Assembly: GCF_008369125.1 (NCBI RefSeq)
Contig: NZ_VOAY01000005.1
Coordinates: 62,001 to 126,000 of the forward strand
DNA: 64,000 nucleotides
Source: Allopusillimonas sp008369125
Lineage (GTDB): Bacteria; Pseudomonadota; Gammaproteobacteria; Burkholderiales; Burkholderiaceae_B
Direction: 5' to 3'
This document shows, piece by piece, positions 61,613 to 64,000 of the stretch (its first letter is position 1; every line of letters starts with the position of its first letter). The translations under genes and the position numbers were made by a program. Below the pieces are notes generated by a model. The model saw only the letters and a program-made list of their open reading frames with translations, was not told the DNA's origin and did no database searches.

Positions 61613-63112
61613 CTAAGAAGCTGCCACTTCTACCAAGGGCTTATGCCGCAGCCGTTTATAGGCAACCATAACCAGCATCAAGATCGTGACTGCCATAAAT
61701 GTGCCACTTAGCGGACGCTGGAAAAACACGAACGCATCGCCACGCGCAAGCAACAGCGCACGCCGGAAGTTTTCCTCCATCATGGGGCCCAGCACAAAGC
61801 CGAGCAGCAGCGGAGCAGGCTGAAAACCCACCGAAGCCAGAACGTACCCAAAAACGCCCAGAGCCAGCACCATGCCAACGTCAAACAGGTTGTTGTTGGC
61901 GCTATAGACACCAATGGCGATCAGGAACAACACCGTGGGGTAAATAAGGCGATAAGGCACTGACAGCAGCTTGACCCACATTCCGATCAGAGGAATATTG
62001 AGAATAAGCAGCATGATATTGCCGATCCAGAAACTGATCAGCAAACCCCAGAACATGGCAGGGTGTTCCACCATCATCTGCGGGCCCGGCGTAATGTTGT
62101 GGATCATTAACGCGCCCAACATCAAGGCCATGACGGCATCACCCGGAATACCAAGCGTAAGCGTGGGAATAAACGCCGTAATGGCCGCTGAGCTGTTGGC
62201 GGCCTCGGGGCCAGCCACACCTTCAATGGCGCCATGCCCAAAACGCTCGGGCGTTTTCGACACTTTCTTTTCCATGGCATACGACATGAACGAAGCCATG
62301 GTGCCACCAGCGCCTGGCAAAATGCCCAGCATGGAGCCAATGAGTGAGCCACGCGCGATGGGGCCAGCCGACTGGCGCATCTCGCTTTTAGTCACGCGCA
62401 TTGCACTACCTTTCACTTTCGCGACCATCGACCCTTTGCCCAGGCGGCCGGCATTGGCCAGCACATCGGACACACCAAACAGGCCCATGGCAAGCGCGAC
62501 CAGCGAAATACCATCCTGAAGCTCAGGTATACCAAAGTCAAAGCGAGCTACACCACTGTTGACGTCAGTGCCCACCACACCCAGAATTAGCCCGATGACA
62601 ACGGACGCAATGCCTTTGAGTGGCGAACCGCTAGTCAGTGCCGATGCGGCCAGCAGCCCCATGACCATAAGCGCAAAGTACTCGGCCGGTCCAAACAAAA
62701 ATGCCGCTTCAGTCAGCAATGGACTGAAGAACATCATCATGACGATACCCACGCACACCCCCAGAAACGAGGCGATCATCGCAATGAAAATGGCCGCCGC
62801 GCCGCGACCCTGACGTGCCATGGGGTTGCCGTCCACACAAACAACAGCGTGTGATGCCGTACCAGGCAGGTTCAACAGAATTGAGGTGGTTGCACCACCA
62901 AAGCTGGTACCGTAATACAAACCAGCCAACATCAACAACGCACCCGTTGGATCCAGCCCGTAAGTTACGGGCAGAAGCATGGAAATGGCGGCCAGCGCGC
63001 CAATACCGGGCAGAACGCCAATTAGGTTACCCAGCAATACGCCCACAAAGGCGTACATAAGGTTATTGATATGAAAAGCTGTGGTGAGGCCGAGCCAAAG
63101 GTTATCAATCAT
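61613..63112 (-). CDS. tctA: Tripartite tricarboxylate transporter large membrane subunit
   Basis: A 499-residue membrane protein with about 12 segments. Both TctA signatures are present: GVLPGIGALAAISMLLPVTYGLDPTGALLMLAGLYYGTSFGG and GMLPGAGGTMASFMSYAMEKKVSK. It carries the substrate across the inner membrane with TctB, loaded by a Bug/TctC receptor. It follows tctB after 2 bp. No receptor gene is adjacent in the window; the Bug protein at 18220 is one candidate. Confidence 0.95.
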   Translation of the reverse strand: MIDNLWLGLTTAFHINNLMYAFVGVLLGNLIGVLPGIGALAAISMLLPVTYGLDPTGALLMLAGLYYGTSFGGATTSILLNLPGTASHAVVCVDGNPMARQGRGAAAIFIAMIASFLGVCVGIVMMMFFSPLLTEAAFLFGPAEYFALMVMGLLAASALTSGSPLKGIASVVIGLILGVVGTDVNSGVARFDFGIPELQDGISLVALAMGLFGVSDVLANAGRLGKGSMVAKVKGSAMRVTKSEMRQSAGPIARGSLIGSMLGILPGAGGTMASFMSYAMEKKVSKTPERFGHGAIEGVAGPEAANSSAAITAFIPTLTLGIPGDAVMALMLGALMIHNITPGPQMMVEHPAMFWGLLISFWIGNIMLLILNIPLIGMWVKLLSVPYRLIYPTVLFLIAIGVYSANNNLFDVGMVLALGVFGYVLASVGFQPAPLLLGFVLGPMMEENFRRALLLARGDAFVFFQRPLSGTFMAVTILMLVMVAYKRLRHKPLVEVAAS

Positions 63113-63114
63113 GA

Positions 63115-63597
63115 TCAGCCCCAGTTAAAAAGAGGAAACTGCATTTGCATGCCGTAGTAGAAGACACCCACGGCAAAAGCGGTTACACCGAGGCCCAGTA
63201 ACACTGAAGCCAGCAGCGAGTTGTCTTTGTCGCCCAGGGCTGCAATAAAGATCATGGCAAAGGTCGCGGGCACCAAGCCGCCATATTTGCCCAATAACAT
63301 GAATGCCAGCATGGACCCAACTGTTGCCACCCATGGACGAATAGGCGAGGGCTTTTTCGCGGCAGCGTCAACCTCGTCTTCGGACGGCATCATTTCGTCT
63401 GGGGAATCTGGCGTGGCCACAATAAGCAGCCCGAGAAATGCAAGAAGCACACCCAGCATCAAGGGATAATAACCGGGCCCCATGCGCGCCAGCGTTCCCA
63501 GCGAGTAGTCAATGCTGCCAATGGCTGTACCCATACCAAGCAGAATAATCAGTCCGCCTGACGCAAACTTTCGAGGATTAAATTCAAATTTTTTCAT
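63115..63597 (-). CDS. tctB: Tripartite tricarboxylate transporter small membrane subunit
   Basis: A 160-residue TctB with about four membrane segments (GGLIILLGMGTAIGSIDY, YYPLMLGVLLAFLGLLIVAT, AFMLLGKYGGLVPATFAMIFIAALG). An acidic stretch in the middle (PDEMMPSEDEVDAAAK) is cytosolic. ATG at 63597 lies at the end of a duplicated initiation-like sequence. It is the first gene of tctBA. Confidence 0.92.
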   Translation of the reverse strand: MKKFEFNPRKFASGGLIILLGMGTAIGSIDYSLGTLARMGPGYYPLMLGVLLAFLGLLIVATPDSPDEMMPSEDEVDAAAKKPSPIRPWVATVGSMLAFMLLGKYGGLVPATFAMIFIAALGDKDNSLLASVLLGLGVTAFAVGVFYYGMQMQFPLFNWG

Positions 63598-63643
63598 AGC
63601 GATGCTTGTCTCTTTTCATAGCGATGTTTGTCTCTTTTTTCAT
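63598..63643 (-). repeat. Tandem copies of the tctB initiation sequence
   Basis: On the minus strand two units, ATGAAA(AA)GAGACAA(A/G)CATCGCT of 24 and 22 bp, lie head to tail directly before the real ATGAAA of tctB. The extra ATGs are out of frame with tctB and open a 19-codon upstream reading frame that ends inside tctB at 63584. Confidence 0.85.
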
Positions 63644-63884
63644 GGCAATGTAGGTATTAATTGCCTCGGAACCTGCACGCACCTGTCTCGGCCCGCGCAT
63701 TGGCCGGAAAAAAAAGAGTGTATGCAAGTTATCTGGCAATGGGGATGACAACATCATGACCATTTGGTAATGTTTGTGTGAATAGTGCCGGGGCACCAGC
63801 GCCACCGTGAAACGTAATCGGTTTGCGCCGCATCTAATGACTACAACGCGGCGATTTCCCGCTGCGCACCCTGGGAGACTTCTT

Positions 63885-64000
63885 ATGTTCCGCACTTTGC
63901 TAACAACAGCTGCAACCGTTCTGGCATTTTCCTTTGGTACAGCTACCGCGCTGGCGGCGGGGCCCTCAATACTCACCGCTCCGCCCCCTGCTCCCTACAA
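63885..64000 (+). CDS. Exported protein, N-terminal part
   Basis: The first 38 residues of a gene running off the right edge. MFRTLLTTAATVLAFSFGTATALA is a clear signal peptide, followed by AGPSILTAPPPAP. GGGAGACTTCTT precedes the ATG. The mature function cannot be read. It is divergent from tctBA over a 287-bp gap. Confidence 0.7.
   Translation, partial: MFRTLLTTAATVLAFSFGTATALAAGPSILTAPPPAPY

Overview
The window is a gene-dense chromosomal segment of a Gram-negative betaproteobacterium, most likely of the family Alcaligenaceae (Bordetella / Pusillimonas / Castellaniella neighbourhood). This rests on a Bug/TctC-type periplasmic receptor, a TctAB carrier, the rplU-rpmA-obgE-proB order, metX-metW, nnrS, moderately high GC, and lipoproteins with Gram-negative lipoboxes. 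The genus is an inference. I saw no tRNA, rRNA, insertion sequence, integrase, prophage or CRISPR array.

Layout. 1-564: 3' end of hemL. 627-8734: a CoA-thioester catabolic island, probably for anthranilate (2-aminobenzoate). It holds a RidA-like protein, an aryl-CoA ligase, a crotonase, an SDR and a fused flavin monooxygenase/old-yellow-enzyme, then an M14-like hydrolase and a divergent MarR regulator. A perfect 24-bp palindrome lies on the -10 of the main promoter. 8735-13680: argJ, rplU-rpmA, obgE and proB, preceded by an unusual 10-bp-periodic repeat tract. 13838-17172: Lrp regulator/dadA pair, a receiver-degenerate OmpR-like regulator and an XRE regulator. 17430-23630: an OmpA-type lipoprotein, a Bug receptor and the aapJQMP amino-acid ABC operon. 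23839-32448: ftsEX-mutY, where MutY carries seven N-terminal heptapeptide repeats, facing mreBCD-mrdA-rodA. 32678-35979: gatCAB. 36440-38475: a secreted glycoside-hydrolase-like lipoprotein broken by a frameshift, followed by heptanucleotide repeats. 38796-46983: a catalytically degenerate RluF-like protein, two small unknown proteins, pyrE, a DoxX/extradiol dioxygenase pair, xthA, a BCCT carrier, YnfA and a Nu-class GST. 47148-52982: ampG-like permease, metW-metX behind a SAM-II riboswitch, a LuxR-type HTH protein, a lipoprotein and gshA. 53339-58228: a Crp/Fnr regulator and an ABC transporter-nnrS operon, each with an FNR-type box centred about 41.5 bp upstream of the expected start. 58376-64000: a DUF2520 protein, a gene remnant, pdxY, a META/DUF4377 lipoprotein, tctBA and the start of an exported protein.

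How the genes work together. The first island should activate an aromatic acid to its CoA thioester, hydroxylate and reduce the ring in one polypeptide, and pass the product to beta-oxidation-like enzymes under MarR control. The Crp/Fnr-ABC-NnrS locus looks like a self-contained low-oxygen or nitric-oxide response unit. Most of the rest is housekeeping: cell shape, division, tRNA amidation, methionine, glutathione, arginine and proline synthesis.

The most distinctive observations are the two matched FNR-type promoters around the ABC-nnrS locus, the MutY heptad tract, the dead RluF homologue, the RidA-like protein without its usual arginine, the MarR palindrome, the 10-bp-periodic tract before argJ, and the SAM-II element before metX.
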